From Thalassotalea_B piscium_A (GTDB lineage Bacteria; Pseudomonadota; Gammaproteobacteria; Enterobacterales; Alteromonadaceae), in assembly GCA_049347715.1 (NCBI GenBank), contig CP186339.1:2108001-2172000 (forward strand): a DNA stretch of 64,000 nt, in the 5' to 3' direction. Under the pieces are notes generated by a model. It did not search any database. It was given only the letters and a program-made list of their open reading frames with translations, and had not been told where the DNA came from. How positions within the stretch are numbered: position 1 is the first letter of the stretch; every line of letters starts with the position of its first letter. Position numbers and translations under genes: made by a program. Shown here piece after piece: positions 44,277-52,701 of this stretch.

Positions 44277-45608
44277 ATGAAAAAAATACTTTCTTTTTGC
44301 TTATGTTCAAGCTTAATTTCATGCGCAATTCAGGCTGACGAACCTAGAACTCCGGTTGTTACTAATCAAATAAAAAATGTGATTATGATCGTCGGTGATG
44401 GTATGGGACCCGCTTATACCACTGCCTATCGCTATTATAATGATGATCCTAATACTCCTCAAATTGAAGAAACTGTTTTTGATCGTCATTTAGTAGGAAT
44501 GAGTTCTACTTACCCTGCTCCAGTCTCTGGTTATGTCACGGATTCTGCGGCTGGTGCAACGGCACTGGCGACAGGCACAAAAAGTTACAACGGCGCTATA
44601 AGTGTTGATGTAAACAAACAAGCACTGACTACCGTACTAGAACAAGCTAAAAAAATTGGCAAAAAAACGGGTGTAGTTGTGACGTCTCAAGTTAATCATG
44701 CAACACCGGCTTCTTATATTACTCATAATGAAAGTCGTAAAAATTATAATGCCATTGCTGATAGCTATATCGATAACGGTATTAATATTGATTTATTATT
44801 TGGTGGTGGCACACGTTATTTTATTAGAGATGATAGAAATCTAGTTGAAGAGTTTAAAGATCAAGGTTTTCAATATATAGATAATTATAGTCAGCTTAAT
44901 GTTATTAACAAAAACACACCTGTGATAGGTCTTTTTGCTCCTGTAGGTTTACCTTGGTCACTTGATGACACAAATAAACATAGATTATCCGCTATGACAA
45001 AAGCTGCGACAGCACAGCTAGAAAATGAAAATGGCTATTTTATGCTTGTTGAAGCTAGTCAAATTGACTGGGGCGGACATAGCAATGATATTGCATCAGC
45101 AATGTCAGAAATGGACGATTTAGCTAAAACCCTTATTTTCTTAGAAGAATATGTAAAAACACATCCTGATACGTTAGTTGTTCTAACAGCTGATCATAGT
45201 ACTGGTGGTTTAACTTTAGGCGTCAATGGCGAATATAAATGGCAACCTTCAGTTTTCAAAAGCATGAAACAATCAAGCCGATCTATCGCAGAATTCATTG
45301 CTGAAAAAGATTTTACAGCTAAAGAGTTAACTTCAATGTTAACTTTCGCGATAACTGAAAAACAATTTTCTCAGTTACAAGCAATTAAAAATGATGAATC
45401 AGAATCTATGACAAAATCTAAGTTAATTGCCAAACTTTATGCAACGCTTAACCAGTTTATAAGTGAGAAAAGTTATACCGGTTGGACAACTCATGGACAT
45501 ACAGCAGTTGATGTACCCGTTTTTGCCATTGGTAAAGGGCATGAAGACTTTGGTAATAAAATCGATAATACCGACGTAGCTAAAAAAATATTTTCCCTTC
45601 TTAAGTAA
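44277..45608 (+). CDS. Exported alkaline phosphatase
   Basis: A 443-residue Zn/Mg phosphatase. Seen: IMIVGDGMGPAYTTAYRYY (metal Asp), the nucleophile Ser in VTDSAAGATALATG (about S90), VEASQIDWGGHSND, LTADHSTGGLTLG and TTHGHTAVDVP (metal His). The signal region SSLISCAIQ could be a lipoprotein signal (Cys16) or a plain signal peptide. It strips phosphate from nucleotides or other esters, giving nucleosides that NupC can import. Last gene of the TetR-EEP-phosphatase unit. Confidence 0.93.
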   Translation: MKKILSFCLCSSLISCAIQADEPRTPVVTNQIKNVIMIVGDGMGPAYTTAYRYYNDDPNTPQIEETVFDRHLVGMSSTYPAPVSGYVTDSAAGATALATGTKSYNGAISVDVNKQALTTVLEQAKKIGKKTGVVVTSQVNHATPASYITHNESRKNYNAIADSYIDNGINIDLLFGGGTRYFIRDDRNLVEEFKDQGFQYIDNYSQLNVINKNTPVIGLFAPVGLPWSLDDTNKHRLSAMTKAATAQLENENGYFMLVEASQIDWGGHSNDIASAMSEMDDLAKTLIFLEEYVKTHPDTLVVLTADHSTGGLTLGVNGEYKWQPSVFKSMKQSSRSIAEFIAEKDFTAKELTSMLTFAITEKQFSQLQAIKNDESESMTKSKLIAKLYATLNQFISEKSYTGWTTHGHTAVDVPVFAIGKGHEDFGNKIDNTDVAKKIFSLLK

Positions 45609-45617
45609 TAAACAATT

Positions 45618-45645
45618 GAAGAAGCACTGAGTTTAGTGCTTCTTC
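45618..45645. terminator. Strong bidirectional terminator
   Basis: GAAGAAGCACT (45618-45628) and AGTGCTTCTTC (45635-45645) are perfect arms with loop GAGTTT, followed by ATTTTTATTT. Separates the phosphatase gene from the convergent MgtC gene. Confidence 0.85.
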
Positions 45646-45649
45646 ATTT

Positions 45650-46150
45650 TTATTTGAGTAATTTATCTTTAAAACGACTTGGTTTAGCTTTCCATTTTTG
45701 ATATTTACTATGCACGCCTCGCGTTAACACTTGTGAATACCCTTCTAGCCAATCAACACCAAATAAAATAGCCACTACAAGTAATGAAAAAATAATTGCT
45801 GGAAAATAATTAGCATGTGAAATACTGATCCCAATTGCAGATAATATCCAAATTGTGGCTGCAGAGGTAACCCCTACAACAGCACCGTCTTTAGCCAGCA
45901 TTACTCCCGCACCTAAAAAGCCAACACCAGTAATTACTTGACCGATAATCCTTGATGGATCGGTGATTTCAGTACTGACACTGGTTGCCGTAGCCATAAA
46001 AATGTAAGTACCTAATACGATAAGTGATGACGTTCTTATACCCACAGGTTTACCTCGAACCTGACGTTCAAGACCAATAACAGTACCACATAAAATAGAG
46101 GTAAGAATTGCCGTCCAATCATACGGTGTTATATCTATATAATAAAAAAT
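45650..46150 (-). CDS. MgtC/SapB family membrane protein, proposed ATT start
   Basis: The conserved N-terminal MgtC motif is present in frame upstream of the first ordinary start codon: LTSILCGTVIGLERQVRGKP leads into VGIRTSSLIVLGTYIF, but the only GTG is at 46045, after the motif. The frame upstream has no ATG, GTG or TTG before a TAG. An ATT at 46150 sits seven bases after AAGGA and gives a 166-residue protein (MFYYIDITPYDWTAILTS). Several transmembrane segments follow, including FLGAGVML and AATIWILSAIG. MgtC proteins help growth at low Mg2+; the role here is not certain. The C terminus is a basic tail (KYQKWKAKPSRFKDKLLK). Confidence 0.85.
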   Translation of the reverse strand: MFYYIDITPYDWTAILTSILCGTVIGLERQVRGKPVGIRTSSLIVLGTYIFMATATSVSTEITDPSRIIGQVITGVGFLGAGVMLAKDGAVVGVTSAATIWILSAIGISISHANYFPAIIFSLLVVAILFGVDWLEGYSQVLTRGVHSKYQKWKAKPSRFKDKLLK

Positions 46151-46202
46151 ATCTAAATCCTTAAAATCAATTAATCTGAACTGCTAAGTAATACTATAAG
46201 AG

Positions 46203-46391
46203 TTACTTCCACTCATCATAATATTCGTTATCATCAAATAAATGATTACGGGATTGTTTTTTAACAACTTTATTCGTTTGTCGTTTTTGATTATTTCTAT
46301 CCCTAAACCGTTTCGAACTTGCATGTTCATTCATTTTTTCAAGTTGAAATGTAAATTCATCATTTTGTTCTGATGGGTTACTGGCATTCAT
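46203..46391 (-). CDS. Small hydrophilic protein of unknown function
   Basis: A 62-residue protein if ATG 46391 (MNASNPSEQNDEF) is the start; an upstream TTG at 46415 or ATG at 46412 would add 7-8 residues. Highly charged, with basic centre (RFRDRNNQKRQTNKVVKKQS) and an acidic-aromatic tail DDNEYYDEWK. No membrane segment. I do not recognise a family. The acidic end with a Trp resembles other short Gammaproteobacterial proteins, but that is weak. Confidence 0.55.
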   Translation of the reverse strand: MNASNPSEQNDEFTFQLEKMNEHASSKRFRDRNNQKRQTNKVVKKQSRNHLFDDNEYYDEWK

Positions 46392-46558
46392 TGTGATCTC
46401 ATTTATAAACATCAAGGCAATTACGCCAATAGTGCCATTTTATCTACCAAAGAAAAGCGAATAATTTTTATCGATATGATTAAAAAAATGATTTGGCATT
46501 TTATTCGTATTGACTTCACACTTATCTATTAAGTCAATACAGATCAATTTAAAATACA

Positions 46559-47377
46559 ATGGAAAACATCGAACATTCTACTAACATTTCGTTTAATAAT
46601 GACAGGTTATCAATCTATAATTTTGGTGATGATTTTTTATCCAATAAATCGAATATAGATAAAACCCTGCTTTCACAAGGTACTCGATATAGAGATGCCG
46701 TTAATATTGTTGTGCCCACTGGAGAGTATTGGGTATTTGATTATGGTGTTATTGTATTTTGGGGTGTAGATGAACAGGATCGACAAATACTGATCCAAAA
46801 AATAGTTAAAACGAATACGCATTCTATAGAAAAATCTGAAGAGCATTTGCACTTTTCATTTGGCGATGAAATAAAAATTAATCGTGACACTATTATTTTA
46901 CCAAACCAAGACCCATTAACGCGTTTAGCTGTAAGTCATGCGCTAGCCCAATCAAGTAAATTAAGTGAGTTTGAGTTACAAGCACAAAATACGATAATTG
47001 ATTACTCTCATTTACCAGAGGAATTAGCGAAAGTAGGTAAAATTTCGATCACAAGAAAAGAAGTCGCTAAAATTAGAGGCACATTATTTAGTACTAAAAG
47101 TGCCATTATTCTTCATTATGGTTTACTTGATACACCTGACTTTTTTTGGGAATATCCCGAGTATGAAAATATATATAATCAAGTTACTCGATATATGGAG
47201 ATTCATCAACGGGTTGAATTATTATCAAAAAAACTAGAAACAATTCATGAACTGTTTGAAATGTTGGCTGATGAACAAAAACATCAACATTCATCATTCT
47301 TAGAATGGATTATTATTGTGCTCATTGCTATTGAAATAGTTCTGTTTTTTATTGATGAAATAGAAAAAATTATATAA
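46559..47377 (+). CDS. RMD1/YagE family protein (DUF155)
   Basis: A 272-residue protein with the DUF155 pattern (VVPTGEYWVFDYGVIVFWGV, LSEFELQAQNTIIDYSHLPE, TPDFFWEYPEYENIYNQVTRYMEI) and a C-terminal membrane helix (about 248-268, FLEWIIIVLIAIEIVLFFID). Eukaryotic relatives (RMND1) act in mitochondria; bacterial role unknown. Single gene with its own terminator. Confidence 0.85.
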   Translation: MENIEHSTNISFNNDRLSIYNFGDDFLSNKSNIDKTLLSQGTRYRDAVNIVVPTGEYWVFDYGVIVFWGVDEQDRQILIQKIVKTNTHSIEKSEEHLHFSFGDEIKINRDTIILPNQDPLTRLAVSHALAQSSKLSEFELQAQNTIIDYSHLPEELAKVGKISITRKEVAKIRGTLFSTKSAIILHYGLLDTPDFFWEYPEYENIYNQVTRYMEIHQRVELLSKKLETIHELFEMLADEQKHQHSSFLEWIIIVLIAIEIVLFFIDEIEKII

Positions 47378-47399
47378 GCACTTTATTGCAGAATAAAAA

Positions 47400-47430
47400 A
47401 AAGATAAGTAGCCTAATGCTACTTATCTTT
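47400..47430. terminator. Terminator between RMD1 and beta-CASP genes
   Basis: AAAGATAAGTAGC (47400-47412) and GCTACTTATCTTT (47418-47430), loop CTAAT; A-run on the left, T on the right, so it can work both ways. Confidence 0.8.
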
Positions 47431-47462
47431 TACAGCTCAATGACAAGACGGATTAAATTAAG

Positions 47463-48881
47463 TTAAAACGTAATTTTTTCGCCTAATTCTGGAATATTTG
47501 CATCCCAACCATATTCTTTAGTTTTTTCTTTAAGGGCTATTTTGGCACCTTCTTCACCATGAACTAGGTATAATCTAGGTTGGGCTTCTTTGAAGTTATT
47601 TAACCATGAAATTAACTGAGACTGACCTGCATGTGCTGAAAACCCACCCATGGTATGAATTTTCGCTCGTACAATAATTTCTTCCCCGCCGGTTTTAAAT
47701 GTTGTAGCACCATCAACTAAACGACGTCCTGGAGTCCCCATAGCTTGATAGCCAACAAAAAGAACGTGAGACTCCCTACGCCATAGGTTGTGTTTTAAAT
47801 GATGGCGTATACGGCCTCCGTTACACATACCACTACCCGCAATAATAATGGCACCACTGACTATTTTATTAAGCGCAATAGAGTCATCGGTTGATGTTGT
47901 ATAACGTAAGATAGGAAGGAAAGTATGTAAACTTTTGGAAGCCCCTTGCTTTTTATTTGAGTATGACTCAATAGCATCTTTATCTTCTTGATTATAAACA
48001 TTTTGATATCTATGGTATATCTCAGTTACAGCAATAGCCATAGGACTATCTAAGTAAATAACTTGTTGATTAATCTTACCTTTTTGATAAAGCTCACCTA
48101 ATCTAAAGATAATTTCTTGTGTACGCCCTACAGCAAATGAAGGAATTAAAATATTTCCCCCGTTCTCTGAAGCCTCTTCAACAAGTTGCTCAAATTCTTC
48201 CAAGGTATCATCCATGGAACGATGCTCTCTGTCACCATAAGTAGACTCCATCAATAAAACGTCTGCAGACTTAATAATATCAGGATCGCGTAATAAAGCG
48301 GCTTGTGAATTACCTAAATCACCGGAAAAAACGAGTTTCTTTTGCTGACCTTCTTCAGTAATAAAAACTTCGACAATGGCCGAGCCTAATATATGACCTG
48401 CATCAGCAAAATTTATATCAACACCTTCAGCAATATTTATCCGTTGATGGTATTTTACGCCCTCACAGGCCCCTAAAACAGCTTCTACATCTTCAAGGGT
48501 GTATATAGGTTCTATCTCTTCTTTACCTGCACGACGTCGGCGCTTGTTTTCCCACTCAACATCTCGTTTTTGCAGAGAAGCGGCGTCTTTTAATAATACA
48601 ACGATTAAATCCGTGGTAGGCCGCGTCATATAAATGGGCCCTTGATAACCCTCTTTAATTAACAAAGGAAGCCGGCCAGAATGATCTAAATGCGCATGGG
48701 ATAAAACCACGGCATCAATGGATGAGGTATCAAAGGGTAAAGGTTTTAAGTTGGCCGCTTCTTCTTTTCTACGCCCTTGAAATAACCCACATTCAAGTAA
48801 AATATTACTTTTTCCCGTCTGTAGAAGGTACATTGAACCTGTTACACCTTCTATCGCGCCATAAAATGTTAACGTTGCCAT
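47463..48881 (-). CDS. Beta-CASP metallo-beta-lactamase-fold RNA-processing-type hydrolase
   Basis: A 472-residue enzyme. Metal motifs: LSHAHLDHSG (HxHxDH), ADAGHILGSAIVEV, FSGDLG, then the beta-CASP region with PSFAVGRTQEI, YLDSPMAIAVTEIY, IIAGSGMCNGGRI RHHLK and the C-terminal HxxGFSAHAGQ. These are the signatures of CPSF/YsH1-like RNA nucleases (COG1236). It should bind zinc and cut RNA or an organic phosphodiester; the exact substrate is unknown. A 17-bp gap to the Na/Pi-type gene suggests an operon. Confidence 0.9.
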   Translation of the reverse strand: MATLTFYGAIEGVTGSMYLLQTGKSNILLECGLFQGRRKEEAANLKPLPFDTSSIDAVVLSHAHLDHSGRLPLLIKEGYQGPIYMTRPTTDLIVVLLKDAASLQKRDVEWENKRRRRAGKEEIEPIYTLEDVEAVLGACEGVKYHQRINIAEGVDINFADAGHILGSAIVEVFITEEGQQKKLVFSGDLGNSQAALLRDPDIIKSADVLLMESTYGDREHRSMDDTLEEFEQLVEEASENGGNILIPSFAVGRTQEIIFRLGELYQKGKINQQVIYLDSPMAIAVTEIYHRYQNVYNQEDKDAIESYSNKKQGASKSLHTFLPILRYTTSTDDSIALNKIVSGAIIIAGSGMCNGGRIRHHLKHNLWRRESHVLFVGYQAMGTPGRRLVDGATTFKTGGEEIIVRAKIHTMGGFSAHAGQSQLISWLNNFKEAQPRLYLVHGEEGAKIALKEKTKEYGWDANIPELGEKITF

Positions 48882-48898
48882 TATTTTCTCCAGTGTTA

Positions 48899-50566
48899 TT
48901 AAATTTTTCCATCCACAACTATGTCGTGGTTTTCGTTATCGAATGATTCAAGTTCAACATGTATTGATTGCAGTCTAGTTAATGCTTTGAACCACAGTTC
49001 AGTTAATTGTAAAGCCTCAGCTAAACAATCAATGGTGCCTGACATTTGTACTACTGAGATATGTGCGAGAGTGCCTTCACTGAGAAGGTTTGCTTTGAGC
49101 TTGTCGTGAGCCGCTTGCACTTTTTCGTATTGTTCATTATATGAAGTCACTGAATCAAATTGATTCAAGCGACTTGCTTTCATAAACTCTAGTATAGATT
49201 CGAAAAATTGTACTGTGTCATACTCTAAAGCGTCGATATTAAACTTTTCTCTGATAATAAGTGACTCAGCAATACGCTGAACACAATAAGTACAGCTTAA
49301 AAAGTACTGTTCAATTCTCATCAAAGTCGTCAAATTACTTGTAATTTTGCTATCTAAAGCAGGACCTTGAATTTTTACAATAAAATCGGACACTTGCGAT
49401 GATAATGACTTTATGACTTTAATCTGATTTTGAAAATCAGTTAATTTAAAAGTTGATGGTTGGGTCGCGTTATCATAGCTAGAGGTTATTTTTTCAGATA
49501 TAGCGCGTAACTCTAACACTAACGCATTCACCGCTAATGCAGGTGTTTGCGCTACGTTTTTATCAATATATTTGGGGTGAGACTCTTTTTCTTCCCAAGA
49601 AAGAAATTTGGTATCTAAAAACGAAGCTAACTTGTCATTTAGAGGAAAAACTAAAAGTACGCCTAATATATTAAAAATAGTATGAAACATGGCTAATGAA
49701 ATAGCTGGGTTTACTGCTAATGCGAATGCGTTACTTAACCAATTGATGATAAAAAACAATATCGGCATTATTAATAATGCTACGGAGGCTGTTACTAAAT
49801 TAAAGATCACCTGAGCAGCAGCAACTCTTTTTGCAGGAGATGTTGCTCCTATAGAAGCCATAATAGCTGTAGATGTTGTTCCAATATTAGCCCCTATAAC
49901 CATAGCACCTGCAGCATATATACCTATCATTTGACTAGAAGCAGCTGTAATAGTTAATGCAATGGAAGCACTTGAAGACTGAGTAAGTACGGTCATCACC
50001 ACACCGAATAATAAGAAAACCAATATGCCTGATAAGCCCTCAGCCGTAAAACTTGTCATATCGAAGGTGTTAACAATGCCATCAAATGCATTCTTTAGTA
50101 CATCAAGGCCAACAAAAAATAAACCAAAGCCAACTAACGCCATACCAAATGACGCTGCTTGTCCGTTCTTTTTAATAATTTTTAATGCCATACCTAGGCC
50201 AATCATAGGTAAAGCGAACACCTGAATATTAAGATTAAAACCAATTAAAGCAACCAACCAACCTGTCATGGTTGTACCAACATTAGAACCATAAATGATA
50301 CCTAATGTTTGTCGCATATTGATTAAGCCAGCATTAACAAAACCTAATGAGGCAACAGTGACAGCACTAGATGATTGTACTATTGCTGTCATCATAAAAC
50401 CGGTAAAAACCCCTTTTAGCGGAGTACTACACCATTTACTTAATAAATTTCTTAACGAAGCACCTGCCGCATGGGTTAAACCATCGGTCATCATTTCTAT
50501 GGCAAGCACAAATAAGCCTAATCCACCTAAGATAGCCCCTGCTAATGTGAGTGTTTCCAACAACAA
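48899..50566 (-). CDS. Na/Pi cotransporter family protein (NptA/YjbB-type)
   Basis: A 555-residue inner-membrane protein with two repeated halves. The QSSSA motifs are seen twice (AIVQSSSAVTVASLGF and VLTQSSSASIALTI), which form the phosphate site of the family. Residues 350-530 are a cytoplasmic helical PhoU-like domain (LRAISEKITSSYDNA, ...). It takes up or exports phosphate with Na+. A 12-bp palindrome lies 47 bp upstream. Confidence 0.9.
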   Translation of the reverse strand: MLLETLTLAGAILGGLGLFVLAIEMMTDGLTHAAGASLRNLLSKWCSTPLKGVFTGFMMTAIVQSSSAVTVASLGFVNAGLINMRQTLGIIYGSNVGTTMTGWLVALIGFNLNIQVFALPMIGLGMALKIIKKNGQAASFGMALVGFGLFFVGLDVLKNAFDGIVNTFDMTSFTAEGLSGILVFLLFGVVMTVLTQSSSASIALTITAASSQMIGIYAAGAMVIGANIGTTSTAIMASIGATSPAKRVAAAQVIFNLVTASVALLIMPILFFIINWLSNAFALAVNPAISLAMFHTIFNILGVLLVFPLNDKLASFLDTKFLSWEEKESHPKYIDKNVAQTPALAVNALVLELRAISEKITSSYDNATQPSTFKLTDFQNQIKVIKSLSSQVSDFIVKIQGPALDSKITSNLTTLMRIEQYFLSCTYCVQRIAESLIIREKFNIDALEYDTVQFFESILEFMKASRLNQFDSVTSYNEQYEKVQAAHDKLKANLLSEGTLAHISVVQMSGTIDCLAEALQLTELWFKALTRLQSIHVELESFDNENHDIVVDGKI

Positions 50567-50612
50567 TACCTCTTAGTTAAATATAAATTAAAAATATTGG
50601 GAAAAACAAAAT

Positions 50613-50624
50613 GATAACGTTATC
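50613..50624. promoter_or_regulatory. GATAACGTTATC palindrome (operator candidate)
   Basis: A perfect 12-bp palindrome inside a longer ATGATAACGTTATCGTAT near-palindrome, 47-58 bp before the Na/Pi start. LacI-type or similar repressors often use such sites; it does not look like a Pho box. Confidence 0.45.
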
Positions 50625-50758
50625 GTATACCGTATTTAGTTTGAATAAGATGATCCTAATCAACAATCTGTCACTCGTTACAATGACAAATCTATTATTT
50701 TGAACATTTTGAAAACTAATGAGTAAAGTGTAGTTAACAGATAAGAAGTTACACAGCA

Positions 50759-50793
50759 TTTAGCTTACTCGTTTGATAGTCGAGTAAACTAAA
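50759..50793 (-). terminator. Hairpin downstream of the lipoprotein gene
   Basis: TTTAGCTTACTCG (50759-50771) pairs with CGAGTAAACTAAA (50781-50793) at 12 of 13 positions, 9-base loop. It lies 69 bases past the lipoprotein stop on the minus strand; no long T-run. Confidence 0.45.
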
Positions 50794-50861
50794 CATGAAA
50801 TAACTTTAAACGTAGGTGGAAGTGCTAAATGTTGTGAGGGTTAATATAAATCAAACCTAGG

Positions 50862-51362
50862 TTATTTTTTTATTACTTTCTTTCTTGAATCGGCTTTTGT
50901 AGAGTGAGAACCAAGCTTGCGCCATGCTTCATACTCCTCCCCTTTAATCCAAGTGACTCCAATATATTCTTCCCATACTGAAAAGTTTGCACTTCGATAC
51001 CGTTCCCCTGTCGATGCACCAGCCCCTGTGGTCTGTCGAACGACATTAAGAATAATATATTCACCATCAAATTCTAAATAATTTTTACCATATTCACTTT
51101 TAAAGCAATAGGTAAAAAGTCTAACCGGAGCAGTAAATATAACGTTTACTGATTTGATCCCCGTTTGATCTCGCTTGACTTGAACAACAGAACAGGTACT
51201 GCCATAGAATTCACTATCACCAATAACAATAGGTTTAACATTCGTCCACCATTGAGGTATTGAGGGATCTTTTTCGTGAAGAGTAGCGGATTTATCATTC
51301 TCGCACCCGATAAACAGGAAAGCAGAAAATACTAAAATAATTGAAGTTAATAATTTATCCAC
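50862..51362 (-). CDS. Lipoprotein of unknown function
   Basis: A 166-residue protein with a lipoprotein signal (MDKLLTSIILVFSAFLFIGC; Cys20). The mature part has KPIVIGDSEFYGSTCSVVQV, RLFTYCFKSEYGKNYLEFDG, YRSANFSVWEEYIGVTWIKG and a very basic tail. I recognise no family. Likely at the inner or outer membrane; isolated gene next to the tRNA cluster. Confidence 0.7.
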   Translation of the reverse strand: MDKLLTSIILVFSAFLFIGCENDKSATLHEKDPSIPQWWTNVKPIVIGDSEFYGSTCSVVQVKRDQTGIKSVNVIFTAPVRLFTYCFKSEYGKNYLEFDGEYIILNVVRQTTGAGASTGERYRSANFSVWEEYIGVTWIKGEEYEAWRKLGSHSTKADSRKKVIKK

Positions 51363-51782
51363 TATTTTATTTATACCGAAAGGATTGGGAAAAAATATAA
51401 TGCCTTAAAAAAGCTAACATTCAAATTAAAATAACATTACTTAATTAATGGTTAACTAAGTTAATAACTGAAATACATAGTAATTCGCGAAATACTTAAC
51501 TAAAGCTCGATGATGTTGTATTAACAAACTAGTGTTAACACAAGGTCTGAAGAAAATTGATTGAGGTAAAGCTAAGACAAGTAATAAAAAAATATTAATG
51601 TAATACAGAATAAACATTAAAAATATTAGGTAATAATATTAAATTAAAACATTATTATTAATTGATAAATTTTAACTGTTTATTCTTTAGCAATATAGAT
51701 TAGGTTATCGTAGAAAAAATTTTGAAGTGATAACTAAATTTATATCTTGATATAATTTGTTATCTCTTTAACGAATTAAAGA
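51363..51782. other. Gene-free region between the tRNA cluster and the lipoprotein gene
   Basis: Very A+T-rich, no coding frame. On the minus strand it receives the end of the tRNA transcript, with a hairpin at 51729-51764, and provides promoter DNA for the lipoprotein gene. Confidence 0.55.
51729..51764 (-). terminator. Probable terminator of the tRNA operon
   Basis: On the minus strand GATAACAAATTATATC pairs with GATATAAATTTAGTTATC (two unpaired bases) over a 2-base loop; AAAATTTTTTC follows about 8 bases later, 18 bases past the last tRNA. Confidence 0.45.
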
Positions 51783-51869
51783 TGGTACCCGGGGCCGGAC
51801 TTGAACCGGCACACTCTTACAAGCGAGGGATTTTAAATCCCTTGTGTCTACCAATTCCACCACCCGGGC
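51783..51869 (-). tRNA. tRNA-Leu (UAA), copy 2
   Basis: An 87-base class II tRNA with a long variable arm, anticodon TAA in the loop TTTAAAA, T-loop GGTTCAAGTCC, and CCA encoded in the DNA. Last of six tRNAs on the minus strand; identical to the copy at 52237-52323. Confidence 0.95.
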
Positions 51870-51933
51870 ATAAGGGAAGTACTTTTTATAGTAGAGATTG
51901 GTTCCCTACTTTCATTTCAATTAAGAAATGAAT

Positions 51934-52009
51934 TGGAGCGGCTAACGAGACTCGAACTCGTGACATTCACGTTGGCAACGTGATGCTCTACCAGCTGAGC
52001 TACAGCCGC
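51934..52009 (-). tRNA. tRNA-Gly (GCC), copy 3
   Basis: A 76-base tRNA, acceptor GCGGCTG, anticodon GCC (loop TTGCCAA), T-arm GAGTTCGAGTCTC, CCA encoded. Identical to the copies at 52077 and 52458. Confidence 0.96.
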
Positions 52010-52076
52010 TTCGCATGCTTACTTAAAAGTAAGACTGTCTGGTTTTCATATACACTTCTCTTTAACAAAGAGAAGT

Positions 52077-52152
52077 TGGAGCGGCTAACGAGACTCGAAC
52101 TCGTGACATTCACGTTGGCAACGTGATGCTCTACCAGCTGAGCTACAGCCGC
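52077..52152 (-). tRNA. tRNA-Gly (GCC), copy 2
   Basis: A 76-base tRNA identical to its two neighbours, anticodon GCC, CCA encoded. Confidence 0.96.
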
Positions 52153-52236
52153 TCATTTTCTCACTCATTCGTGAGACTTTCTTCCCAATGTGTATGCCAC
52201 TACACATTCTATACAACCCAACCTGCAATAATGAAA

Positions 52237-52323
52237 TGGTACCCGGGGCCGGACTTGAACCGGCACACTCTTACAAGCGAGGGATTTTAAATCCCTTGTG
52301 TCTACCAATTCCACCACCCGGGC
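52237..52323 (-). tRNA. tRNA-Leu (UAA), copy 1
   Basis: An 87-base class II tRNA, anticodon TAA, CCA encoded; four bases after tRNA-Cys. Confidence 0.95.
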
Positions 52324-52327
52324 ATTA

Positions 52328-52401
52328 TGGAGGCGGGTCCCGGAGTCGAACCGAGGTCCACGGATTTGCAATCCGCTGCATAGCCACTCTGCCAACCCGC
52401 C
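52328..52401 (-). tRNA. tRNA-Cys (GCA)
   Basis: A 74-base tRNA, acceptor GGCGGGT, anticodon GCA (loop TTGCAAA), CCA encoded. In E. coli the same order Gly-Cys-Leu (glyW-cysT-leuZ) follows pgsA. Confidence 0.96.
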
Positions 52402-52457
52402 TTTTCAAAACTACGAGTTGAGTAGTATTCCTTTGGAATTTCTAATTAAAGAAAAAT

Positions 52458-52533
52458 TGGAGCGGCTAACGAGACTCGAACTCGTGACATTCACGTTGGC
52501 AACGTGATGCTCTACCAGCTGAGCTACAGCCGC
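52458..52533 (-). tRNA. tRNA-Gly (GCC), copy 1
   Basis: A 76-base tRNA, anticodon GCC, CCA encoded. First of the six in transcription order, 34 bases after the -10 box. Confidence 0.96.
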
Positions 52534-52566
52534 TTCATCAATTGACTCCCTGTCAACTGGAACCGC

Positions 52567-52594
52567 ATTCTACATTGAAATTTTCATGAGTCAA
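52567..52594 (-). promoter_or_regulatory. Sigma-70 promoter of the tRNA Gly-Cys-Leu operon
   Basis: On the minus strand TTGACT (52594-52589), 16 bases, TAGAAT (52572-52567), then a G+C-rich GCGGTTCC stretch, as usual for stable-RNA promoters under growth control. Confidence 0.75.
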
Positions 52595-52701
52595 CCATTT
52601 AATTTCAATTTTATTTCAACTGGTTAAAAAGCGTCTAAAACGGTGTTTTTTTAGCTAAATCTTCACAAAAACTTGACAATTTTTAACCAGTAACAATTTT
52701 T

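Larger units (their letters stand above)
50567..50861. other. Intergenic region upstream of the Na/Pi gene
   Basis: Holds the palindrome GATAACGTTATC at 50613-50624 and a hairpin at 50759-50793. Some short frames on the minus strand lack coding features. Confidence 0.55.

Noticed and set aside
46045..46150. MgtC gene starting at GTG 46045
   Set aside because: It would remove the conserved N-terminal motif that is clearly encoded in frame upstream.
50577..50759. A 60-codon minus-strand frame upstream of the Na/Pi gene
   Set aside because: Composition is that of A+T-rich non-coding DNA; no ribosome site or family pattern, and it overlaps the palindrome.
52165..52507. Protein-coding frames of about 70-77 codons across the tRNA cluster
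   Set aside because: They translate tRNA sequence in both strands (for example VVELVDTRDLKSL), a well-known artefact.
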